DNA of 64,000 bases from the NCBI GenBank assembly GCA_001792895.1, contig MARA01000005.1, positions 434,001 through 498,000 on the forward strand, written 5' to 3'. Position 1 is the stretch's first letter. The number at the start of each line of letters is the position of its first letter. This document shows, piece after piece, positions 47,244 to 57,960 of this stretch. The position numbers were made by a program, and so were the translations under genes. Source of the DNA: Lentinus brumalis (lineage: Eukaryota > Basidiomycota > Agaricomycetes > Polyporales > Polyporaceae). Below the pieces are notes generated by a model that saw only the letters and a list, made by a program, of their open reading frames with translations, did no database searches and was not told where the DNA came from.

Positions 47244-47705
47244 TGCGGTTCCCCGACTGCCCCGCTCGAGGGAGCCGGGACGCCGGCATAGCTACGCTGG
47301 CGGGTCTCCACCATGTCGCCGCGCTCTTGACTCTTCACGTTCGTTCCCGAGGAGGTGAGAGATGTTGCTGAGGGCCGTAGATGTTTCACAGGAGGAGGAG
47401 GGAAGTTTTGTGGGCCGTGTCGAACAGGGAGAAGTGCAAGCCACAGCGGAGATTGCGGAGTCACTGATTCCATGCTCCGACTCACCTTCCCGCGGACAAA
47501 ATTTGCGTGTTGCTTTACTTCCTCTTCGTCGGCCTCCTCGTCTTTTGTCACCTCCTCCGCCCTGCCGCTGTGTTAGTGCCACCCTCTACGACCGCAATCT
47601 CGACGCTGGGATGTTCTGACTGGTTAGGTGGGAAGGAGGTGGAAGGCGCACACGGGCTAAGGTGAGTACTAATCTTGTCGCCTTTGCTTTGCCTCCCGCG
47701 GAATC

Positions 47706-48070
47706 GCTGTTCCAGCACCGCAAGGTTGAGGCCGCCGTTCAGAGCCCTCAGCGTGTGGGTTGTTCCAACTGCGTTGAGTGCGCTCTCCGGCCTGTTACCA
47801 ATTCCTGCGTTCTCGCGGACGAGAGGCTGTTCCAGCTTCGTCACGCTGAGAGACCGTTGAGCTCTCCATGGGTGGCTTGTTCCAACTGCCCGTGCGCAAG
47901 GTGCTCCGGTTGAAGACCTTTTGTGATTTGGCCTCCCGCGGAACCGCTGTTCCAGCCCCGTAAGGTCGAGGCCGCCGTCGAGAGTCCGCGGCGTGTGGGT
48001 TGTTCCAACCGCGTCGAGTGCGCTCTCCGGCCTGTGATGGAAGCCTTCATTCTCCTGGACGCGAGGCTGT
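47706..48070. repeat. 120-bp tandem repeat with 40-residue coding period
   Basis: The marker gctgttccag occurs at 47706, 47826 and 47946 and, shortened to gctgt, at 48066: exactly 120 bp apart. Alternate units are more alike (47.7 with 47.95 kb), giving a 240-bp higher-order period. The minus strand stays open through about 47.55-48.08 kb and reads as 40-residue repeats with VGTTHTPRTLDGGLDL and a terminal L-E-Q. The unit size keeps frame, which hints at coding origin. I cannot link it to a full gene, though it lies upstream of the split 2OG-like gene on the same strand. Confidence 0.8.
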
Positions 48071-49237
48071 ACGAACATTAATTCTCATGTATATGTCGTG
48101 TAGTAGTGAAACTTAATACAAAAATGTTGTTCTGTATCTGAAGTTGTCCTGTATCTTCTTGCTGGGTGGACTCGTGCTCGCACATCCAGTCCTTGTCTTC
48201 GCCCCTACATGTCGAGTCTCTGGCAGGTTGCTCAGTGACAACGAGCTGCATCGCGTCCCCGCCCGCTGCTCACGGTCGTCCAACATAGCTTCGTGAGAGG
48301 CGCGACGCCGCGGCACGTCCTCCCGCTCTGGGAACTCCCTGCTCGCCCAACAACACGCCACGGTCTTCGCCACACCCCGCGCTTCCATCTCCACACCAGC
48401 AGCGCGTTCCGACACCCCTACGTCGGTCTCGTCTACGCCGTCTACCTGCTACATGGACAGCACCTCGCCGACTACACGCGCGACACGGGGAGCCGACGAA
48501 CCCCGCCCTTCTGAATCGGACGCCGTCTTCGTACCTGCAGGATGTCGCGGTTGGTCCGTCCTGGACGATATGCGGTGAGTGACGGGGCTCGTGGAATGGA
48601 CTGATCAGCTTACCAGCTCATGATGAACGACGCGCCGTACTCGTGTACGCTACGCTACGAATACAGGTAGGTATTTATCTGGTACGTGTTATTCCGAGCC
48701 CCCGACACGTCCTCGCACCCCGCGCTCTCTCGTCTGCCCCGCCCGACACCCCCGACCCTCGCACCCCTGTCACGCTGCGCTGCACAGAAGACGCTGTGAG
48801 CTGGGCTACGCACGTTGTGAAGGACACGACCGACTCACCGAGTTCCAAGCCCGTCCACGGCCGTGCTGCGATCCAGCACGCATCGGTCAGTGCTCCCGCA
48901 TGCCTCGTATGAGCTGTGCACCTCGACCGCCGTCATCTAGCTCGACACCGGCGCGGGCGCCGTCGCCGTCTACATGTTGAGCTCGATCTCGTTGCTGGCG
49001 AGGGCAGCAAAGGTGCGTGTCAGTATGAGACGGATACCGAGCATCGCACACGGGTGCTCACCCAGTCCAAGTCGAGCAGCGAGCCCGGGACAACCTGACA
49101 ATCGGAAGTGAGTCTCTCTCGTCTGCACCGAGGGGGCCGTGCGCATACCTCGACATCGACACGACCAGGTGGCGACGGCGAGGGGGGTGGGTGCGCCACA
49201 GGATGGTGGGAGGAGCAGAGGCAGGTGACGGAGCGCT
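48071..49237. other. Intergenic between the two retroelements, no gene seen
   Basis: GC-rich sequence with short frames only. No motif or terminal repeat is visible. Confidence 0.4.
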
Positions 49238-49242
49238 CACCT
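49238..49242. repeat. Target-site duplication, element 2 (left)
   Basis: cacct, matching 55378-55382 after the right LTR. Confidence 0.95.
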
Positions 49243-49509
49243 TGTAAGCCTGTCGCCAGGCTTCACTGATCACACGCGGGAGTGAACAGATACGAACTGC
49301 GTCGTTCAGGAAGAAGCTAAGTGAGTGTACATGAGAGCGAGCATACGATACGTACCTGCGTCGTTCAGGAAGAAGCTGAGAGACGACGCAGGTGCGGCGA
49401 GCATTATATAGTACCGAGGAGACCTGTCAGAGTCCATAAAAGGCGACCGTAAACCCAAAAGAGGCAGGAGAGAACCGTAAGTCGTGTAACGCCCAGCGCG
49501 GGCGTTACA
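49243..49509 (-). repeat. 3' LTR of element 2
   Basis: Begins tgtaa and ends ttaca, giving perfect TG...CA ends with TGTAA inverted termini. A 22-bp internal direct repeat lies at 49297-49318 and 49356-49377. A TATATAAT-like box on the minus strand near 49403-49411 could be its promoter. Confidence 0.95.
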
Positions 49510-49519
49510 CTCCTCCCCG
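49510..49519 (-). other. Polypurine tract of element 2
   Basis: Element sense reads ACGGGGAGGAG just before the 3' LTR. Confidence 0.75.
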
Positions 49520-49648
49520 TTCAGTAGAATAGAACACGGGAGGTGGAGGAAGAGTGAGAGGAATATCTAAATAAGGTATGGTACGGAGCAGAAGCAGAAG
49601 GAAGCGGTAGGAGAAACAACGGAAGATATGAGAATCAAAACAGTCCAG

Positions 49649-52600
49649 CTAGTCCGTCTCCGAGTCCGTCGCAGAATCGTCCGTCGGGGCCGTCGCGTGA
49701 GTCGTCCCGTCCGCCTCGTACGCCTTGGGGTCCATGTCGATCGAGAGGAGGAAGGCGTCGAGGGCCTCGAGGTCTTGAACTTCCGATCCGGGAGCCAGCT
49801 GTCGTGTCCAGGTCCATAGCCGCGCCACTGAACAAGGTATTGCCAGCCGCGACCACGGCGACGCCGGTCTAGGATGCGTTCAACGAAGAACTCCTCTTGG
49901 CCGTCCGGGGTGACGATGGGTCCGGGTTCGGTGTGGGAGCGTGAGGGGAAAAGTTCGTCGTCATTCGGGATGAAGGGGCGTAGTAGCGAGGCGTGGAATG
50001 TGGGGTGTATAGATGACGCGGCGGGAAGATCGAGAGTGTAGGTGGAAGTCTCCGGGTGGGCGACGAGGACTGTATGTGGCCCGTCGAAGCGCACCATGAA
50101 CTTGGCGACGCGGTGGTCGCCTCGTTGCATGTAGCTGCGGCGACGATGGAAGGTGGAGAGGAGAACCTTGTCTCCGACCCGGTATGGGATCTCCAGGTCG
50201 CGGTGGACGTTTGCGGCCATCACTTGTTGTGTCTTGGCGAGAACGAGATTGTCCTGGGCCTCCATGACGTCCGTCTCGATGCGTCCAATGAGCGCCTTCG
50301 CGCTCTCTCCCGACGCTTCAAAATCTGCAACGACATCGTTAGTGTGCGCATGTGAGATGGGAGGGAGTACCCGAGGGTTCGCTCCATGACAGAGCTGGAA
50401 TGGAGAGAATCCTGTTGACGCGTTTGGCGTGGACATGATCTGGAAGCGGATGAGAGGCAGCGCGCGCGCCCAGCCAGTCTGGTTGCGTTCGACGTGATAC
50501 CGGAGCATTTGGATGACCGTGCGGTTCGTGCGTTCGCTTGCACCGTCCGTCTCCGGGTGGAAAGAAGTGGAGAGCTTCAAGTCGACGCCTGTTAGGCGAT
50601 GGAGAGCTTTCCAGAAACGGCTAGTGAATAACTTGTCTCGATCTGAAATGATTTCAGCAGGTAGACCATTCTCGCAGTACCAGTGGACAAAGAACAACTC
50701 AGCAAAATCTTCCGCGGTCATGTCATAACGACAAGGAACGATTCGGATTTCGGAGTTGAGCCGGCATGTGAAGGTAGCGATGCAGTCGAAACCATTGTCG
50801 GTTGGTAACTGGCCGATGAAGTCGATAGTCAGGGATGAGAGACGAAGGTCCGGGACTGGCAGCGGATGGAGCGGGCCGCGAGGACGCCGTGGCGGGGTTT
50901 TGTTGCGTTGGCATTTCTCACAGCCGGGCACGTAGAGTTTCTCGAGATCGCGTCGCATGTGGGGCCAGTAGTAGGAGTCGCGGAGTAGAGCATAGGTTTT
51001 GTCGGTACCGAAGTGGCCCATCGAGTCGTGGGCGAGACGATAGAGGGCTTCGCGGATTTCAGGAACACGAGGGATGCACAGACGGTCTCCTACAAGCAGG
51101 AGCCCGTCAGTAACTGAGATACCAGCCACAGACATGCCATTCAGTTTGCCGTCGGATAGAGCAATGAGCGGGTCGATCGAGTCGGCACAGAGGGAACGGA
51201 GCAGCTTGCGGCACCAGTGGTCGTTGCCGTAGCCTGAGCGTATACGTTCTAGCCAGGCTGGATCTGTCGCGAGAGTGAGCGTCTGGACGGGAGCGACAGG
51301 GAGGGGCGGAACGCGAGGCCGTTGGACAAGAGACCGGGAGGCGCGACGGAGAAGGCGGAGCGCGGCAACGGGGAAGATGTCGGGCGTGGTGGCAGCTCGA
51401 GGGGGTGCAAATACAGGAGGGGGGGCGGAAGGTGTAGAGGGGGGTAGACGAGACAAGGCGTCGGCGACAGAGTTGTCGGAGCCCTTGAGGTAGACGATCT
51501 CGAAGTCGTACTGGCCCAGAAACTCTTGCCAGCGAGCTTGACGCCTAGACAAGTGTTTCTGGTGAGTGAAGTTCTCCAACGTGCGGTGATCTGTGAAGAC
51601 GGTAAACGGTGCTCCCAGGAGATCGATCCGCCACTTCTTGAGTGCGCGGACAATCGTGAGGAGTTCCTTCTCATGCACTGGGTAGTTCAGTTCGGCTCCA
51701 GAGAGTTGCGCCGATTCGAAAGCCACGGGCCGTGCGGTGTCGAGCGTTTCGCCGTAGGACAGTAGTGCGCCAGTACAGAAGTCGCTAGCGTCGGTAGACA
51801 CGAAGATACGATTGTTGCCGAGGTTCATGTGGTCGATTGTGGTGAGACACTCGTGTGAGACGACGAGTTGCTTGATCGCCTCGAAAGCTGTGTCGTGCTT
51901 CGTCGTCCAAAGAAAGTCGAGATCGGCTTCCTTTGTTGTCAAGGGATTCAGGACGGCAGTGTGGGTTGCGAGGTGCGGGAGAAACGCAGAGATGTATCGT
52001 ACGAGCCCCAGGAAGGAACGGACGTCGCTAGAAGAGTGCGGGGTAGGCCACTGAAGAACCTTCTCGATCTTCGAACCATCGGGTGCGACGCCCTCTTGCG
52101 AGATGCGATGTCCGAGGAACGTGAGGTCTGTACAGAAGAGGTCAGTTTTCTTGAGGGAGCAGTACAACTGGTGGGTGCGGAGCGCGTCGAGGATTGTCTT
52201 GACGTTTGCTCGGTGTTCGTCGAGTGAATTCGACCAAATGATAATGTCGTCGAGATAGATGTGGCAAATTGTCCCGAAGAACGGGCGAAGGGCGTGATAC
52301 ATACGACGCTGATGCGTGCTGGGGGCGTTGCGACACCCCTGCGGCATCACGGTCCACTCGTAGAGTCCGAACGGCGTCGTGATCGCGGTGTATTTGATGT
52401 GGTCTGGGTGAACGCGGGTCTGGAAGAAGGAGTTAGTCATGTCTAACTTGCCCAGATTTTACCGCGGGCGCAGTCCGACAGGATCTCCTGCATGTTCGGT
52501 AGAGGATGGACGTCGGGGACCGCGTTCTCGTTGAGAACGCGGTAGTCGTTGACCCATCTAGGCAGTGCGGTAGGGTCAGCCTTTGGGACAAGGAAGCAAG

Positions 52601-54932
52601 GAGAGGCATAGGGTGAGGAGGACTCGCGGAGTCGGCCAGCAGCGAGATGTTCCGTGAGGAGTGATTTGAAGGCCTCGCGATACTTCTTTGGACAGTCGTA
52701 TTGTCGACGAACGATCGTGAGGTTTGCGTCCTTCAAATTGATCTCATGGTAGACGTTAGACGGCAGGTGATTCAGGTGGGGAATATCTGATGGGAAGCAG
52801 TCCGCGAACTCAGCTTTGAAACTGGCGTCTTCACGCTTGAGAGTTTCGGCGAAGGCGAGGATCTCGACGCGTTGGCGGACCGCTGCAACAACAGGTGAGG
52901 GTCCAGGTGCATCGAGGAGAGCTGCGACGGAGGGGACGTTGAGCTTGACGTCTTGCAGAAGATCGCGATGTTGCGCAAGTCGCAGGCGATCTTCTAGACG
53001 GTGACGCTCTTGAGTTGCAGCTCGACGGGTGGCAGGTGAGGAGACAGGAGGGGAAGGGGGAGGAGTTTGGAGGTTGAGGACGTTGGTGTTGGTGTTATCG
53101 ATCCAAAGCGCACGACGATGTAAGTCGACAAGCAACTTGTTTTTCGCAAGAAAGGGAACACCGAGAATTACAGGATAACACAGAGTTGGAACAATGATGA
53201 AACGTGTCGCGCGAGAAGAGTAGGTACCGCAAGGGGATGATACGACGAACTTGCACCATTCCGCAGCACTCCTACTACCTCCAGCGAATGCGTCCGTGAA
53301 CGGCATAGGTTGTGGGAGTTTGCGACGGCGTAGGTTGTGTTTGATGACGGTCGCTTCGTCAATCAAATTCACTGGTGCGCCAGTATCAGTCAGCATGGGT
53401 ACGTCCTCAGGGAGTGAGGACGAGGCGATGCGTGCGTTCCAAATGAGATGAGGGGTGCGTGGAGGGGGCAGGGGAGACCCGGGGAGGGGTGAGACAGAAC
53501 GAGGAGGTACGTACTCAAAATCAGAGTCCCATGTGTCATCCGTGTCCGTGCCAAGCGCGCCGACGAAGGAAGCGTAGACAGCGGCGATAGGCACGGGTTG
53601 GAAGGAGAGCTCGTCATCAGAGTCGGGGTCCACATCGGGAGCAGTGGTCGAGACGGCGGCGACAGCGGCGGGTTTCTTGCCGAAGGTCGACGCCGGTTTC
53701 TGGGCCTTCTGCGCAGCGATAGCGTCCGCCGCGGTAAGAGTCTTGTAAGGACGAGCGGGCCAGTCAGGGCAGTCGCTGCGCATGTGGCCGGCGTAGAACC
53801 GACGACACTTGTAGCAGCCCTTATGGTCCTTAAGGAGCGCACGTTCGGAGTCTGTGAGGGTTGGGATGGGCGTGCGGAGCTCGCCGGTAGTGGTCGCGGT
53901 CGCAGAGGAAGGGCGGGGTCCGGTGGGTGCAGGTTTGACTCCGACCGATAGCTTGGCGAGTCGGGCGTGTAAGGTTGAAAGCTCAACGACTTCGGCGTCT
54001 CGCTTCGTCGTCCAGAGACGGTCCTCTTGGGCCATCGCCTTCTTCCACTTCGAGTAGCTGGTGATCGCAAGGATGGTGTCGGTATATGCGTGTGCTTGGA
54101 GCCGTTCCGAGAGGCGCGCGGTGAGTTCGTCTCGGAGGGAGGAGGCAGTGAAGTGGAGTGCGGTGCCAGTCAAGAGGGTGTTCTTGGTCTCGAAGTCGCG
54201 AACGAAAGCCGCGAAGTTACCGCCGGGTTTCATCCTCATGGCGAGCATCTGGGATCGGATTGTTCGGTCCCAGTTGTCGTCGAGGAATTCGGTATGAAGC
54301 TCGGCGAGGAAGTCGGTCCAGACTAGAGTGCTGAGAGTCACCTGGTTAGTCGTCCACCAGGAGAGAACAAGGGGGTCTTGGAAGCCAGCCGCCACGAAGG
54401 ACGTGCGGTCGGCAACCGCGACGCTCTTGCTGTGCAGGAAGTATTGCTGAGCAGCGGCGTCCCAAGCAGAGACGGCTTCCGGGGTGAGGATCCCCGCCGA
54501 GAGGATCGGCGGTTGTTTCAGTACCGGGTGCGTGACCTGAGCGTTCGCTGTCATGTTGGGCGTGTGGTTGGGTGGTGTGAAGATGATAGTGGAGTCGGAG
54601 GATGCAATGGAGGCCGGGCGGGGTGTGTTGTGCAAAGGAACGTGTGCGAAGGGAGGTGGGAAGACGTGTGGGGTGGATATATGCGTCCAATCCGAGGTGG
54701 GTTGAGCCTCAGGATGGGCGGGCGGGGATGTAGGAGCGGACGTATGAACTGCGTCAAGGAGATTCTCACTGAGTGCGTCCTGTAAGTCCGCCGACGCGCG
54801 CGAAGAGAGTTCCGTCAAGGAACTGAGTGGGAGCTCGTCTTCGAGAGCGACAGGTGGTTGGCGGGCCGCAGAACGTGTGGTGAGAGGTTGTGGAACGGTC
54901 GGGGGTTTACGGGAGAACGGCAGGTTGGGCAA
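49649..54932 (-). CDS. Gag-Pol polyprotein of element 2, two apparent frameshifts
   Basis: The ATG at 54932 opens Gag-protease (829 codons to 52443). The knuckle CYKCRRFYAGHMRSDC lies at 53769-53816 (CX2CX6HX4C), and the protease motif is PMLTDTGAPVNLI. RT starts in this frame (KYREAFKSLLTEHLAAGRL) and continues after 52451-52453 in another frame with MTNSFFQTRVHP and YLDDIIIWS. RNase H, an HHCC integrase (HDSMGHFG...CEKCQRNK) with TIDFIGQL, SDRDKLF and FHPETDGASERTN, and a chromodomain (FFVERILDRRRRG, YLVQWRGYG) follow without interruption. At 49790-49792 the frame changes once more; the last 45 or so codons (EVQDLEALDAFLL) lie in a third frame ending at 49649. Each break needs one extra base in a G/C run. 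Confidence 0.9.
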
Positions 54933-55096
54933 GGAGACGGGAGTACGGGGGAAAGGGAGAGTGGGGACGAAGCCGCCACGACGGGAGTATAAGGGGACGG
55001 GAGGAGACGCCTAGAAGGCGGGGAAGCCTCTGTGGCGTGTTCGCCGGGACGTTCCAGAAGACGTGTATGCTCGCGGGTTGAGTTCAGTTCGTCTGG

Positions 55097-55110
55097 TGTT
55101 CAAAAAAAAG
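55097..55110 (-). other. Unusual primer-binding region, element 2
   Basis: Element sense after the 5' LTR is CTTTTTTTTGAACA, one T longer than in element 1, and again lacks the tRNA-CCA complement TGG. Confidence 0.5.
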
Positions 55111-55377
55111 TGTAAGCCTGTCGCCAGGCTTCACTGATCACACGCGGGAGTGAACAGATACGAACTGCGTCGTTCAGGAAGAAGCTAAGTGAGTGTACAT
55201 GAGAGCGAGCATACGATACGTACCTGCGTCGTTCAGGAAGAAGCTGAGAGACGACGCAGGTGCGGCGAGCATTATATAGTACCGAGGAGACCTGTCAGAG
55301 TCCATAAAAGGCGACCGTAAACCCAAAAGAGGCAGGAGAGAACCGTAAGTCGTGTAACGCCCAGCGCGGGCGTTACA
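55111..55377 (-). repeat. 5' LTR of element 2
   Basis: 267 bp, identical by eye to 49243-49509. The second target copy cacct follows at 55378-55382. Confidence 0.95.
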
Positions 55378-55382
55378 CACCT
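55378..55382. repeat. Target-site duplication, element 2 (right)
   Basis: cacct, matching 49238-49242. Confidence 0.95.
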
Positions 55383-57960
55383 TCAAATTAGCCCGATTTA
55401 CGAACATGCGGACTGCGGTCCCTTCCATACCTTCCATTGATACTCACTCTCGCCCTGGATATCCATCAGCCCTCGAACTTCGAAGCGGACGCTGCGCGAA
55501 TCAGAGAGCGTGAGCAAACGGCCAAACACACCGAAACCGAAACCGAGGACGACGATGGCTGAGCACGCACGCTCTCTCGCGCCCCCACATCGTCTTGGTC
55601 TTGGTCTTGACTCTGCTGCTTCCCAGACCGTCAGCGACGTTTCCCGCGCCGGCGTCGACAGGCTCGCTCTCCACGTCCGAGTCTGCCCGCCCTGCTCCGT
55701 TCCGCCGTCGTACGAGTACACAGCAAGACGCAAGACGCGTGCTCACTGCGAACGAGTGCGAGTGCGAGGACGTCGTGGCTCGTGAGTGAGGTGCGTCGTC
55801 GAGACCGAACACGATGACTCGGGCCCCTAGCTGACCGCATCGACGTCTCCAGCAACGAGCATGACCGCGACCAGTCGCTGCTAGAAGAGGTACGTCAGGT
55901 TCTCGTACTTGGCGTCTTCGAAGTGCGACGACTCACGCTATCTTTCAGCAGGTACCCCGGCCCTGTATCTTCTCTCTTGTGCATGCGAGCCGTGCGTCTC
56001 TTCGTCTGCGACACGTTTGCAGACTACTGATACCTTCGTCTTGCAGCGGGCTGTGGCTGGAGAAGATGTCTGAATGCTCGGTGAGTCTTTGAGATTGTCG
56101 TGCACACGCTGGGACTCACCAAGTTCTCGCTGGCGTCAGCGTCCGTCTGCACGACGTGTGAGCCCGGGTACGTCAGCCGGTCCGTTCTCCGACCAATCCC
56201 TGACTCCCCGGCGTGTTCCCACTCAACAGGCATCAAGGCAACAAGATATAGATATATTGCACGTACTTACCATTACAGGTGTAGCAGTACAGTAGCCTAG
56301 TGGACGTACCTATGTCTCAGCTCCGGCGTTCTCTGGCCTTGCGTGCGGGACAGGCTGGGCGTGGCGGCGGCGTGGTGGAGGTTGACGTCGAGCAGCGGAA
56401 CGCAGCTGGGCTCTAGGATGGGAGAGCAACGCTGAAGGCGGTACGACATGCCATATGTGGCACGAGCGCGGTGGAGCCCGCCCCACGACGTCAGAGACAT
56501 CGCTCTTGTGGTTTCGAAGTCGCCAGGGCAGGTCTTCTGGAGTGCCGTCGCTCGTGTGGGGGCGGCGGCACTGCTGTGGACTTCGCGACATGGCGCGACG
56601 TGTTGCGCTTCTAGTGCATCCGAGCCGGGCTCCAGTCCGCCTGCCAGATGTCCGTGTGAGCTGTTGAGATCGAGCCTGTCGCCATCGGAGACGGCGGCTT
56701 CGCGGGACCTGTGGCCGTCCTTGTCTGCCACGGCGCCGAGGTCGAATTTGCGACTGCGACGGGTGAGCGGCGCTCAGGTACGGTTGCCTATCTTGCAGCG
56801 TGTCGTAAGAGCTCGTGCGTACCGTCTTCAAGCATCGTCTGGTGAGGTCTGGTGGCCGGAGTTGAGTTGCAATGGGCGGAGCTGGTTCGAGGTGGTAAGC
56901 GCAGTTCCGTGTTGTAGCGATCGTCGATGGGAACGAAAGCTTGCGAGAGCGCCGTTAGTGAATCCTGTACGTAGCGTGTTACCATGTAACATGGTATACA
57001 AGTCGACATGAATGGAGTTCTCTTACCTGAATGGACGGGCTCAGGATAGCAAAGCTTCTGAACGACTTGTAGTGAAGTCATCCGAGGTTTGAAGGGCGGA
57101 GCGGCCGGGGACGTGCACAGGCATGAGGCAGAACGAATATCGAGATCGGAGGGATACGCACTAGGGGAGGACGTCGAGAGCCGTATACTCGAAGAATAGT
57201 ACGAGGAATGAGGGACATCTCGGTACGAGAAGGGAACGCTAGTGCAGTGCAGTCGAGACTCACCTGTCGAATGTTGCGGCCGCGAGCGAAGCCCAGAGGA
57301 CTGATCTTGTATAGAGCAGGGTAACGCATGACGCAGGGGAACATCAGAGGGATGCAGGACGAGTTTGGGGTGCTATTAGAGGACAGTCGTACCTGTATGC
57401 ACCTTCCGGCCACTCCCCATCCCTGCGCATGCGATCCAACGGCTCTCCGACATCGTTCCTGGTGGCGGCCGAGTTGAAGCGAGATGGGAGAGCGACAGCC
57501 GCGGGCGAGGAGAGAGCTGGGAGGACGGGATGAGGGCGGACAAGCAAGAGAGCGGAAGAGAGCGCATAGACCAAGGGCGAGTGGGGATGCAGAGAGCGGA
57601 CGACGCACGAGAGCGCGGTGAGAGAGCAGGGAGAGCGACTCGGAGAGCGAGCGAGGGCAGAGAGCGGTGAGAGCGGGCGAGCGAGAGACGAGGGCGACAC
57701 ACACGGAGCAACAGCACTGCAGGGAGCAAGCAGCGAGAGCAAGCAGCGACTACAGAGCGCGGTGACGCAATGTCCACCGGCGCCTGGGGTCGCGATCGAC
57801 GATCGGCGCACGCGCGGGCAGCTCACCTCCCGCCGTTCACCATGGGCGAAACAAGTCGAGTGCAAGCTTCTGACTCGCTGCGCAGTATACTCCTCCTCCT
57901 CCTCCCTGCTTGTGCTCGTCGGAGAGCGTCGTCGCCGCCTGCTGCTCGCGCATCTTCGAC
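55383..57960. other. Intergenic, no supported gene
   Basis: A minus-strand frame of 111 codons at 55398-55733 (SDSRSVRFEVRGLMDIQG) reads somewhat like protein but has no known motif. The block 57470-57760 is GA-rich on the plus strand, with many agagcg units, and yields long artefactual frames. The rest is probably spacer and the promoter of the carrier gene. Confidence 0.4.

Larger units (their letters stand above)
40050..47314 (-). pseudogene. 2OG-Fe(II) oxygenase-like gene split by a Ty3/gypsy element
   Basis: Six exons: 47239-47314, then (across the element) 41255-41489, 41084-41199, 40841-41022, 40637-40780 and 40050-40586. Counting the target duplication once, all phases agree and give 429 residues. 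The N-terminal part is basic (ESRKKRPRRRPRGRNIK), then acidic (LETAVEDLSDLSDDE), then basic again. The C-terminal 180 residues look like a double-stranded beta-helix oxygenase: STPHFDSSDPDWAWAIIVYF (H-x-D pair), VVLRPGDAVAIRGHNVLHEA (distal H), VLVHFTHASMW. Similar proteins are frequent in Agaricomycetes and are often near transposons; this family assignment is from memory. Intron 40781-40840 is a multiple of three and may be retained. With the element in place, the first exon is separated from the rest and the gene is presumably null. Confidence 0.65.
49243..55377 (-). mobile_element. Complete Ty3/gypsy chromovirus-type LTR retrotransposon 2
   Basis: 6,135 bp, transcribed leftward, with 267-bp LTRs identical by eye and a 5-bp target duplication (cacct). 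Domain order is Gag with zinc knuckle, protease, RT, RNase H, integrase, chromodomain. It is clearly related to element 1 but differs in LTR sequence, so it is a distinct family. It has the same orientation and lies 2 kb from element 1. Two one-base frame changes are present. Confidence 0.96.

Noticed and set aside
47706..48070. Reading the regular repeat as a CRISPR array
   Set aside because: Units are 120 bp with similarity along the full unit, no constant short repeat/spacer pattern, and the host is a fungus.
55398..55733. 111-codon minus-strand frame near element 2
   Set aside because: Somewhat protein-like, but no recognisable motif, and the attempt to join it across the element 2 insertion gave no consistent phases.
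57078..57865. Overlapping minus-strand frames of 133-208 codons
   Set aside because: They arise from GA-rich low-complexity sequence upstream of GGC1; no protein signature.
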